Assembly: GCA_964373615.1 (NCBI GenBank)
Contig: CAYJVP010000020.1
Location: 1 to 16,369, forward strand
DNA from: CAYJVP01 sp964373615
Lineage (GTDB): Bacteria > Patescibacteriota > Patescibacteriia > UBA9934 > GWF2-40-263
Direction of reading: 5' to 3'
DNA: 16,369 bases
In this document: positions 1 to 4,998 of the stretch, piece after piece
Layout of the letters: every line of letters starts with the position of its first letter
Numbering within the stretch: the first letter of the stretch is position 1
The notes under the pieces: generated by a model
What the model was told of the DNA's origin: nothing
Databases searched by the model: none
What the model saw: only the letters and a program-made list of their open reading frames with translations
Program-made: the position numbers and the translations under genes

Positions 1-4
1 TATC

Positions 5-625
5 ATGAAAGGGAATATGACGAAACCTTTGCGTGTCCTCGTTTTATCAACAGGGCTGGTCGTGATCGCGTGCCTTGCACTCTTTTTGGGTTCACAGAAA
101 ATTGTTGCTGATGCCGTGAAGGGAAAGATCATCAGCTTTGAAGAGGTGTCTTACGCCGAGGCCATTATCGTGCCTGGAGCAAGCGTTTTGCGCTCCGGTG
201 CGCCCTCCGATATTCTCGCAGATAGACTCTTGACCGCTCAAGAACTCTACGAAGCCGGAAAGGCGGATGTCGTCTTGCTTTCGGGTAGCCAGGAGGACGA
301 TTATAACGAAACCGCGAGGATGAAGGAGTTTCTGGTTTCACGCGGAATTTCGGAGGAAGGTTTGCTTATTGATGAAAATGGTCTGGATACGTTTGCGACC
401 ATGAAGCACGCGAAGGAGATGTTTGGAATCGACGAGGCTATCATCGTTTCACAGTCGTATCATTTGCCTCGCGCGATTTATCTTGCCGGACAATTCGGGA
501 TTGACGCGGTTGGTGTTTCGTCTGACCGTCAGCCGTACGTAAAGATTAAGTGGTTTACCTTTCGGGAGATGTTTTCGCGTGTGAAGGCTGTGCTTGAGGT
601 TTGGTTTAGATTGGACAGACCTTGA
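5..625 (+). CDS. SanA/YdcF-like DUF218 membrane protein
   Basis: This 206-residue protein has one N-terminal membrane segment (about residues 10-28, LVLSTGLVVIACLALFLG) followed by a DUF218 domain. Visible family marks are the opening strand AIIVPGA (about 53-59), a LADRLLTAQELY helix, LLSGS, the NETARMKEFL helix, and VSQSYHLPRAIYLA (about 148-161). SanA and YdcF relatives are inner-membrane proteins linked to envelope barrier function, and ElyC of the same family acts in peptidoglycan precursor metabolism; the chemistry is poorly defined. Two starts are possible, ATG at 5 or ATG at 20 (MTKPLRV); the gene begins so near the window edge that an even earlier start cannot be excluded. It ends facing the minus-strand gene at 701-1057, with an inverted repeat between them. 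Confidence 0.75.
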   Translation: MKGNMTKPLRVLVLSTGLVVIACLALFLGSQKIVADAVKGKIISFEEVSYAEAIIVPGASVLRSGAPSDILADRLLTAQELYEAGKADVVLLSGSQEDDYNETARMKEFLVSRGISEEGLLIDENGLDTFATMKHAKEMFGIDEAIIVSQSYHLPRAIYLAGQFGIDAVGVSSDRQPYVKIKWFTFREMFSRVKAVLEVWFRLDRP

Positions 626-654
626 TTTCCCTGCTGGTTTGCCCGGCACGGCGA

Positions 655-682
655 GTTTTCTTTTCTGCGCAAAAAAGAAAAC
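655..682. terminator. A/T-rich inverted repeat between convergent genes
   Basis: Arms GTTTTCTTTT (655-664) and AAAAGAAAAC (673-682) are perfectly complementary around an 8-nt loop. It lies between the ends of the plus gene 5-625 and the minus gene 701-1057. It is low in GC, so its role as a bidirectional terminator is inferred. Confidence 0.4.
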
Positions 683-697
683 AGCCTTGTGGGCTGG
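671..697 (-). terminator. Intrinsic terminator of the 701-1057 gene
   Basis: On the minus strand the stop codon TAA is followed by CAGCC-cacaa-GGCTG (5-bp stem, + positions 682-696) and then TTTTCTTTTTT. A stem plus T-run placed just after the stop supports the minus strand as the coding strand of this stretch. Confidence 0.55.
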
Positions 698-700
698 ACG

Positions 701-1057
701 TTAACGGAAGGAGACAACGTGGCCGTGTCCAAGCAAAGCGATCGATGGGCGACCGTGCCGATGGCAAACGCCTTGAAGATCCTCACCGAGGGCAAAGGAA
801 CAGTCGATACGGCCACGGTTGCGTGCAATAATTTTTCCCCGCAGGCGAACCATCGGGCCTCGATGGAGGATGAAATGCGTATCAAACCTTCCGTCGGGCG
901 TTGTGAGAAATCGGGCATGGCCGAGGCCCATCACGAGCACGGAAGCTGACTTGCCCCAGGCACCAATCGTGAGCGTTACGTCGACGACCAGTCGCGCGTG
1001 TTCCCAGCCGTTGTGCATGCGATAGCGCAGTTCGACGATCGTCTGGAACGTGAGCAT
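701..1057 (-). CDS. Hypothetical protein, single-gene cassette
   Basis: I do not recognise this 118-residue protein (MLTFQTIVELRY... to ...GHGHVVSFR). It has no membrane segment or signal peptide, alternates hydrophobic and charged residues as a small beta-rich domain would, and carries several Cys and His (CSFAL, VCHRHGR) without a clear metal motif. The start at 1057 is chosen because GGGAG lies 5 nt upstream and the promoter at 1077-1105 lies just before it; a terminator follows the stop at once. A competing plus-strand reading frame (GTG 719 to 949, 76 residues) has an even better GGAAGGAG site but no plausible promoter or fold. The minus strand is preferred, moderately. Composition is GC-rich (hand count 37 of 60 at 961-1020), similar to metK. 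Confidence 0.5.
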   Translation of the reverse strand: MLTFQTIVELRYRMHNGWEHARLVVDVTLTIGAWGKSASVLVMGLGHARFLTTPDGRFDTHFILHRGPMVRLRGKIIARNRGRIDCSFALGEDLQGVCHRHGRPSIALLGHGHVVSFR

Positions 1058-1076
1058 CCCATCTCCCGACGGCGCT

Positions 1077-1105
1077 AACCTACCTCTCCGTAGTGGTTGT
1101 GTCAA
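1077..1105 (-). promoter_or_regulatory. Promoter of the 701-1057 gene
   Basis: On the minus strand: TTGACA (1100-1105), 17-nt spacer, TAGGTT (1077-1082). The TGA stop of the upstream MGMT-type gene lies inside the -35 box, so the cassette abuts that gene exactly. Confidence 0.55.
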
Positions 1106-1356
1106 CGGATCGCCCCCTCGGCTTTGAGCCTGTTTACCTTTTGTCTTGTTCCGCGGTTGTACCCCCCTGTTTTTCCATCAGATCGAATCACGCGATGACA
1201 TGGTATCGACGGATCAAAATTTTTATTGAGAATGTTTCCAACCGCGCGGTAGGCTCGTGGCCGTCCCGCGCGTTTCGCCACCTCTTTGTAGGTGAGCGTT
1301 TGGCCCTTTGGGATTGTTTTTACAATCGCGAAAACGCGATCCGTGAATGATTTCAT
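1102..1356 (-). CDS. MGMT-type alkyltransferase, DNA-binding domain only
   Basis: The 84-residue protein matches the C-terminal domain of O6-alkylguanine-DNA alkyltransferase, which moves an alkyl group from guanine to its own cysteine. Seen: GQTLTYKEVA, the helix-turn-helix with PRAYRAVG (arginine finger near residue 37), and the active-site motif PCHR with Cys at residue 53, followed by GKTGGY. Full-length Ogt/Ada enzymes add an N-terminal domain that is missing here. Alkyltransferase-like proteins of about this size usually replace the Cys with Trp or Ala; here Cys is kept, so activity is possible. The start MKSFTDRV (ATG 1356) aligns with the family; the frame is open to 1428. It follows mutY on the same strand with a gap of about 70 nt, forming a base-repair unit. 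Confidence 0.85.
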   Translation of the reverse strand: MKSFTDRVFAIVKTIPKGQTLTYKEVAKRAGRPRAYRAVGNILNKNFDPSIPCHRVIRSDGKTGGYNRGTRQKVNRLKAEGAIR

Positions 1357-1424
1357 ACGGAACTCATTGTAGCATTGACAAAAGCCATTGCCGATGCCAA
1401 GGTGCCCATTCGCGCAGGGAGGGA

Positions 1425-2312
1425 TCAAGGTAGAGTCAGTCGGTTGCCGCGTCGAGTAATGAGGCCGTCATGAATGAGCCGATCGACCATTGCGAAGAGC
1501 CACTCCTGGTCCAATCGTGGGTTGAACGCCTCGACACATTTTTGTCCCATATGGGACAAAAATGTACCCTCTGGAAACTCGCGCACAATCTTCAGGATTC
1601 GGCCGCGATAGATGCGGTCCGGATATTTTTTATCACGATGGCGAGATTCAGGAGGCTTCTTGATCATCTGTTTTGGAAGGTGAACGCGGCCGGAGAGGAA
1701 TTTCGGCGCGGCTTCGCATTCGCGTCGCAGTGGACAGACGGCGCAGTCCGGAACTTTTTTACAAATGAGCGTTGCGAGGTCAAAGAGGGCCTGGGGGATA
1801 TCGTAGAATCTCCCCCTTTTCGGCAAAAGGCGCGAACCACTATAGTGCCGATCGGACCTATCGTGAAACACATAGGGGATGCCAAGCTCAAAGCGTGCGA
1901 GGACGCGACGGATGTTTGTGTCGATTGGCATCGTGCGTTCGTGGAGCGAAAACGCGGCAAGCGCGGCCGCGGTGTAGGGGCCGATTCCTTTCAGGGCTCT
2001 CCACTCGACCTTGGAGTGCGGGACACCCTGTTTTGAGATAGCGCGCGCGACATCGCGAAGGATCAGGGCGCGGCGGTTATAGCCAAGCCCGGCCCACGCT
2101 CGGATGACATCGGCATTTGAGGCCTTCCCAAGTGTGCGCCAGTTCGGGAATTGCTTTAGCCATCGTTTATAAAACAACAACACCCGCGGAACCTGGGTTT
2201 GCTGGAGCATGATTTCGGAAACGAGAATTTTGTACGGGTCGCGCGTGTTGCGCCAGGGAAGCTTTCGTCCGTGGCGATCGTACCATCGCAGGAGTTTTTG
2301 CGCGGGCGTCAT
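1425..2312 (-). CDS. mutY: A/G-specific adenine DNA glycosylase MutY
   Basis: This 295-residue enzyme removes adenine mispaired with 8-oxoguanine. Visible features in order: LPWRNTRDPY (18-27), catalytic Glu33 in SEIMLQQTQV, the helix-hairpin-helix LKGIGPYTAAA (107-117), catalytic Asp131 in PIDTNIRR, and a 4Fe-4S cluster with Cys184, 190, 193 and 199. The first cluster spacing is five residues, one fewer than the usual C-x6-C-x2-C-x5-C. There is no C-terminal Nudix-like 8-oxoG recognition domain; a short winged-helix-like tail (about 232-295) takes its place and contains TFLSHMGQKC (250-259), which is encoded by a perfect 30-bp palindrome. The start ATG 2312 has no ribosome site and lies just after its own -10 box, so the mRNA is probably leaderless. 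It probably shares a transcript with the downstream MGMT-type gene. Confidence 0.95.
   Translation of the reverse strand: MTPAQKLLRWYDRHGRKLPWRNTRDPYKILVSEIMLQQTQVPRVLLFYKRWLKQFPNWRTLGKASNADVIRAWAGLGYNRRALILRDVARAISKQGVPHSKVEWRALKGIGPYTAAALAAFSLHERTMPIDTNIRRVLARFELGIPYVFHDRSDRHYSGSRLLPKRGRFYDIPQALFDLATLICKKVPDCAVCPLRRECEAAPKFLSGRVHLPKQMIKKPPESRHRDKKYPDRIYRGRILKIVREFPEGTFLSHMGQKCVEAFNPRLDQEWLFAMVDRLIHDGLITRRGNRLTLP
1536..1565. repeat. Perfect 30-bp palindrome inside mutY
   Basis: The half ACATTTTTGTCCCAT (1536-1550) is followed directly by its exact reverse complement (1551-1565). It is in frame in mutY and adds ten codons. A perfect 30-bp palindrome is expected about 1.5 in 100,000 windows of this size by chance (16,369 divided by 4 to the power 15). 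Confidence 0.9.
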
Positions 2313-2320
2313 ACGATCCC

Positions 2321-2349
2321 ATTGTAAGGCAGCCTGGTTTGCGCAACAA
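2321..2349 (-). promoter_or_regulatory. mutY promoter
   Basis: Minus strand TTGTTG (2344-2349), 17-nt spacer, TACAAT (2321-2326). The predicted start of transcription is within a few bases of the ATG at 2312, giving a leaderless message. Its -35 region overlaps that of the divergent promoter at 2339-2367. Confidence 0.55.
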
Positions 2350-2367
2350 CAGACGGCTTGTTATACT
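2339..2367 (+). promoter_or_regulatory. Promoter of the tRNA-Asn / GIY-YIG unit
   Basis: TTGCGC (2339-2344), 17-nt spacer, TATACT (2362-2367). Transcription would start near 2374, about 20 nt before the broken tRNA copy. It is placed as if it once drove tRNA-Asn directly. Confidence 0.5.
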
Positions 2368-2396
2368 TTTTCCGCGCTCTTTTAAAATCAGCATAT

Positions 2397-2447
2397 TCGG
2401 GGGTAGCTTCAGCCGAAGGCTGATCCGCCTCCGGCGGACAGCGGCAG
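2397..2447 (+). pseudogene. 5' fragment of tRNA-Asn, interrupted by a hairpin element
   Basis: ATATTCGGGGGTAGCT (2393-2408) exactly repeats the start of the intact tRNA-Asn (2687-2702). After a 31-bp hairpin element the tRNA match resumes with CAGCGGCAG (2439-2447), so the fragment once read TCGGGGGTAGCTCAGCGGCAG or nearly so, i.e. the acceptor 5' strand and D-arm. It lacks the anticodon and T-arm and is not functional. Confidence 0.75.
2408..2438. repeat. 31-bp double-hairpin element, copy 1
   Basis: It starts with TTC, then hairpin one AGCC-gaa-GGCT, then GA and hairpin two TCCGCC-tcc-GGCGGA. It matches 4929-4959 at 27 of 31 positions. The outer pair of hairpin one is A-T here and C-G in the other copy, a compensatory change. 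It interrupts the tRNA-Asn fragment. Confidence 0.75.
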
Positions 2448-2454
2448 TGCGTAT

Positions 2455-2700
2455 ATGTTCCATGTCTACGTTCTACGCAGCACAAAGAGCAAAAAGCGTT
2501 ATGTCGGAAGTACGTCAAAAAAAGCGGACGAACGCCTTGTCGAACATAATGCCGGTACGAACCAGTGGACCAAGTTGAATCGTCCATTTGTTCTTATTTA
2601 CACCGAGGATTTTCTTTCCCGGACCGAAGCAAGAAAACGTGAAAATTTTCTCAAAAGTGGTCAGGGGAGGAAATGGCTCGATGAAAATATTCGGGGGTAG
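2455..2700 (+). CDS. GIY-YIG endonuclease-domain protein (UPF0213-like)
   Basis: The 81-residue protein is a single GIY-YIG nuclease domain: HVYVLRS (3-9), RYVGST (15-20, the YIG-type strand), the catalytic-type Arg in ADERLVEHN, FVLIYTEDF, then ARKRENFLKSGQGRKWL (about 58-74) with the usual Glu. Members of this small family have been described as uncharacterised nucleases or UvrC-like domains. The start codon ATG 2455 has no ribosome site. The last codons run into the tRNA-Asn gene, and the TAG stop is bases 8-10 of the tRNA. The gene is bracketed by direct repeats of the tRNA 5' end, which suggests it arrived by insertion at the tRNA. A residual or mobile role is inference. Confidence 0.85.
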   Translation: MFHVYVLRSTKSKKRYVGSTSKKADERLVEHNAGTNQWTKLNRPFVLIYTEDFLSRTEARKRENFLKSGQGRKWLDENIRG

Positions 2701-2765
2701 CTCAGCGGCAGAGCAGTGCGCTGTTAACGCATTGGTCGTGGGTTCGAATCCCACCCCCCGAGCCA
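2691..2765 (+). tRNA. tRNA-Asn (anticodon GTT)
   Basis: The acceptor stem pairs TCGGGGG (2691-2697) with CCCCCGA (2755-2761), then discriminator G and an encoded CCA. The anticodon arm GTGCG-CTGTTAA-CGCAT holds GTT; the T-arm is GTGGG-TTCGAAT-CCCAC. The 5' end overlaps the last ten bases of the GIY-YIG gene, so tRNA processing would cut that mRNA. A terminator follows directly. Confidence 0.95.
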
Positions 2766-2767
2766 TG

Positions 2768-2799
2768 AAAAAAGTTCCAACGGATGTTGGAGCTTTTTT
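2768..2799 (+). terminator. Intrinsic terminator after tRNA-Asn
   Basis: AAAAAAGTTCCAAC (2768-2781), loop GGAT, GTTGGAGCTTTTTT (2786-2799): a 14-bp stem with one G-T pair and a run of six T. Confidence 0.85.
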
Positions 2800-2924
2800 C
2801 CGGACTTGGATTCGAACGGATGCGGAGGCTTGACTCTATGATAGATGTCTGACCCCTACTGCCGCCTGTCTAGACCAAGCCAGGTATACGAGGACTATCG
2901 GGATTCGCCAAAACAGCGTCACGG

Positions 2925-3479
2925 TCAGTGCACTCCCCGGAGCGAATCCACGAACTGGTAGAACTCCGTGGAGTACTTATCGATGTTGGCCGTGGCCATA
3001 ATGCTTCGCCCGTTGCCCAAATCAAGATAGACGTATGCTCGCGTGTGCTCCACGTGGTAGTCGGAGCTTTCCCGGACCTCGTAGCCGCTCAAACTCGCAG
3101 CGTTAGTATACTCAGCAAAGTACGTCACGGCTGAGTTCGTCGATGGATCTTCGCCAAATCCCTGCTTCACCAGTTCAATAGCGGTACGTTCGTGAACGAA
3201 CGCCTCCAACGCGAAATCGGCATCGGTTTTTGCAATTAGCGTCACGTCTCGCGGATCTAGAACCACAACGGACCCATCCCCATTCACGTCATTGACAAAC
3301 CACGTTGAGGGAACTTCGGCCGTGTAGTGGCTGGTGGCGAGGGTCTGCGCTGCGGTTGATGTTCCATTATCCGCCGGTTCAGGGGTGTGGGTGACCGTAT
3401 TCACGCGACAACCAGCCCCAAGCGCAAGCAGGGATGCCATCGTTGCAATCAAGAGGTGCGAGGACACTGGTGTCGCCAT
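2925..3479 (-). CDS. Putative lipoprotein
   Basis: The 184-residue protein begins with a short lipoprotein signal, SHLLIATMASLLALGAGC; the lipobox LGAGC puts the acylated Cys near residue 24. A Thr/Pro/Ala-rich linker (about 25-47) leads to one domain with STWFVNDVNGDGSVVVLDP and, at the end, STEFYQFVDSLRGV. This resembles the PsbP-like fold of small surface lipoproteins (end signature FxxFxxSL), but that is inference from pattern only. The start ATG 3479 gives the signal peptide; the frame is open to 3608 through a REP-like repeat and would add an implausible N-terminus. No ribosome site is seen. Confidence 0.7.
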   Translation of the reverse strand: MATPVSSHLLIATMASLLALGAGCRVNTVTHTPEPADNGTSTAAQTLATSHYTAEVPSTWFVNDVNGDGSVVVLDPRDVTLIAKTDADFALEAFVHERTAIELVKQGFGEDPSTNSAVTYFAEYTNAASLSGYEVRESSDYHVEHTRAYVYLDLGNGRSIMATANIDKYSTEFYQFVDSLRGVH

Positions 3480-3533
3480 GCCAGGATGGTACCACGCCGC
3501 GGGTTGCGAGGACCAGTGGCCGGCGCGCCGATT

Positions 3534-3587
3534 GGGGTCGGGATATGGGAATTCGTCGTCAAAATTCCCGAATCCCGACCTGACCCC
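3534..3587. repeat. REP-like hairpin repeat, copy A
   Basis: An imperfect palindrome: GGGGTCGGGATATGGGAATT on the left, AATTCCCGAATCCCGACC then TGACCCC on the right. It matches copy B (4665-4726) almost base for base except that the left arm lacks AGG. The tail TGACCCCTACTG (3581-3592) recurs once more at 2850-2861. Confidence 0.8.
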
Positions 3588-3659
3588 TACTGTCTTGGAA
3601 CGAACCACGGATATGCCTCAACTCGCCGTTGTTCGTCCAAAATCGTCTGGTTCGAACCT

Positions 3660-3704
3660 AACTTTATAAAGCCCATCGTATTTTGACAAACTTTATAAAG
3701 TTTG
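3660..3704. promoter_or_regulatory. Operator-like AACTTTATAAAG sites before fic
   Basis: CAAACTTTATAAAGTTTG (3687-3704) is a perfect 18-bp palindrome spanning the promoter spacer. The core AACTTTATAAAG occurs again at 3660-3671, 30 bp upstream (about three helical turns). A likely binding site for the HTH domain of the Fic protein itself. Confidence 0.6.
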
Positions 3705-3711
3705 CTATTCT
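3683..3711 (+). promoter_or_regulatory. fic promoter
   Basis: TTGACA (3683-3688), 17-nt spacer, TATTCT (3706-3711). Transcription is predicted near 3718, so the ATG at 3722 would be the start of a leaderless mRNA. Confidence 0.75.
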
Positions 3712-3721
3712 GCTATTATGT

Positions 3722-4666
3722 ATGACAACGCGTCAAAAGCTCGAAATCATAAAGAATTCTCTTGGGGTGACCCAGACAAAGCTGGCCGAAAGGTTCGGCG
3801 TTTCCTTTGCCGCATTCAACAGCTGGTGGACGGAAAAATCTGTACCGCGCCCGAAGATGCTGGCGGCTATCGACGACCTGTTTTTGGAGGTAACAGGAGA
3901 GAAGATTATTTCATCGGATCAACTAACATCAAAAAAACAATCATTGAAAAAACAGTCGGCCGCGCACAAAAGCGTCATTACGGAAATTTTGAGTCACCCT
4001 GACATTCGCGATCAATTCATTCTTAAGCTCACCTACCACAGTAATCGTATCGAGGGGAGTACGCTCACGGAGCCGGAGACGGCGGCAATTCTTTTCGACA
4101 ACGCCGCTTTGCCCGACAAAACCATGTCGGAGCAATTAGAGGCGAAGAATCATCAAACAGCCCTCAATTATTTATTTGACCATGTTCGGCAAGGGGGGAA
4201 GCTGAATGAGGAATTCGTCCTCAAAGTCCACGGGATTCTCATGAACGGCGTTCGGCCGGATGCTGGTTCGTATCGTCGTCATGCGGTGAGGATTGTTGGA
4301 GCAAACGTCCCGACGGCCAACTATCTGCGCGTACCCGATTTGATGCCGGAAGTCATGAAAGAGGTTGCAAAGAAAAAAAACGTCGGCGATATCATCGCTG
4401 TTTCAGCGATCACACACGCCCGTTTCGAGCAGATTCATCCGTTCTCTGACGGCAACGGTCGCGTCGGACGGCTTCTGATGAACGCGATGATGCTCGCGGC
4501 CAACTACGCACCGGCTGTCATTCGCCAGGAACAAAAGCGATTGTATTATACGTATCTGCACAAAGCTCAAACAAAAGGTGACCACAGTCAACTGGAGGAT
4601 TATCTGTGTGACGCTGTTCAAGACGGGTTTTCGATTCTCGAACGGACAGACACAAAGAGCGATTAG
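3722..4666 (+). CDS. Fic family protein with N-terminal HTH
   Basis: The 314-residue protein combines a helix-turn-helix (about 15-45, GVTQTKLAERFGVSFAAFNSWW) with a Fic domain. Fic enzymes move AMP (or another nucleotide part) from ATP to a protein hydroxyl. The catalytic loop HPFSDGNGRVGR (239-250) is complete, including the His. SNRIEG (107-112) fits the inhibitory helix motif S/T-xxx-E-G/N placed N-terminal to the Fic core, so the enzyme is probably autoinhibited. No separate antitoxin gene is next to it. The start ATG 3722 is chosen because the longer frame from 3683 begins inside the -35 box. The HTH domain and the palindrome over the promoter suggest self-repression. The TAG stop is the first part of REP copy B. 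Target unknown. Confidence 0.92.
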   Translation: MTTRQKLEIIKNSLGVTQTKLAERFGVSFAAFNSWWTEKSVPRPKMLAAIDDLFLEVTGEKIISSDQLTSKKQSLKKQSAAHKSVITEILSHPDIRDQFILKLTYHSNRIEGSTLTEPETAAILFDNAALPDKTMSEQLEAKNHQTALNYLFDHVRQGGKLNEEFVLKVHGILMNGVRPDAGSYRRHAVRIVGANVPTANYLRVPDLMPEVMKEVAKKKNVGDIIAVSAITHARFEQIHPFSDGNGRVGRLLMNAMMLAANYAPAVIRQEQKRLYYTYLHKAQTKGDHSQLEDYLCDAVQDGFSILERTDTKSD

Positions 4667-4726
4667 GGGTCAGGTCGGGATATGGGAATTCGTAGTCAAA
4701 ATTTCCGAATCCCGACGACCTGACCC
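4665..4726. repeat. REP-like hairpin repeat, copy B
   Basis: AGGGGTCAGGTCGGGAT on the left pairs with ATCCCGAC-GA-CCTGACCC on the right, with GGGAATT / AATTTCC inside. The fic stop codon TAG (4664-4666) overlaps its first bases. It can act as a strong hairpin after fic. Confidence 0.8.
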
Positions 4727-4835
4727 ATACGGCGATAGTTATTGGGGTTTTTTGATATACCCAAAATGGGACTCAAACTGATACAGTATAACCATGGGAC
4801 CTCTGCAAAACTGCGTCTTTTCGTCTCACGGGCAC

Positions 4836-4873
4836 CCCGCCCGAACGACTGACGTCGTTCAGTCGGGCGGGCC
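4836..4873. repeat. Nested palindromic insertion in MITE copy 1
   Basis: CCCGCCCGA (4836-4844) pairs with TCGGGCGGG (4863-4871), with ACGAC/GTCGT inside. The 36 bp at 4838-4873 are absent from MITE copy 2, where GGCACCC runs straight into GTCGACC. Confidence 0.65.
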
Positions 4874-4928
4874 GTCGACCCCACTCAACGTAGGTTTCCC
4901 TACGTTTCGTGGGGTTCGACAGCCCGTT

Positions 4929-4959
4929 TTCCGCCATAGGCGGATCCGCCTCCGGCGGA
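4929..4959. repeat. 31-bp double-hairpin element, copy 2
   Basis: TTC, hairpin CGCC-ata-GGCG, then GA and TCCGCC-tcc-GGCGGA. Same design as 2408-2438, with the outer pair of the first stem changed from A-T to C-G. It sits inside MITE copy 1 at a site where copy 2 has no such sequence. Confidence 0.75.
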
Positions 4960-4998
4960 GACGAAAATCCATCAGTTTTTCAGAGATCCCCATAGCTT

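Larger units (their letters stand above)
4796..4990. mobile_element. MITE-like element, copy 1 (195 bp, with two nested insertions)
   Basis: Ends GGGACCTCTGCAAAACTG (4796-4813) and CAGTTTTTCAGAGATCCC (4973-4990) are inverted repeats matching at 16 of 18. A central hairpin CCCCAC-tc-AACGTAGG-tttc-CCTACGTT-tc-GTGGGG spans 4879-4914. Flanks give CAT on both sides, a possible target duplication. Compared with copy 2 (13570-13698) it carries a 36-bp palindromic insertion (4838-4873) and the 31-bp double hairpin (4929-4959). It encodes no transposase. The ends resemble those of some IS5-group elements; that link is a guess. Confidence 0.8.

Noticed and set aside
719..949. Plus-strand ORF with GTG start and a strong GGAAGGAG site
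   Set aside because: The opposite strand has a promoter, a ribosome site, a longer ORF and a terminator right after its stop. This remains the least certain strand choice in the window.
2515..2766. Minus-strand ORF beginning MARGVGFEPTT
   Set aside because: This is the familiar false translation of a tRNA gene read backwards.
2806..2835. GGATTCGAAC, like a reversed tRNA T-loop
   Set aside because: The flanks do not form a T-stem or acceptor stem, so there is no second tRNA.
3683..3721. TTG start of fic at 3683
   Set aside because: That TTG is the first triplet of the -35 box TTGACA; the transcript would start after it.
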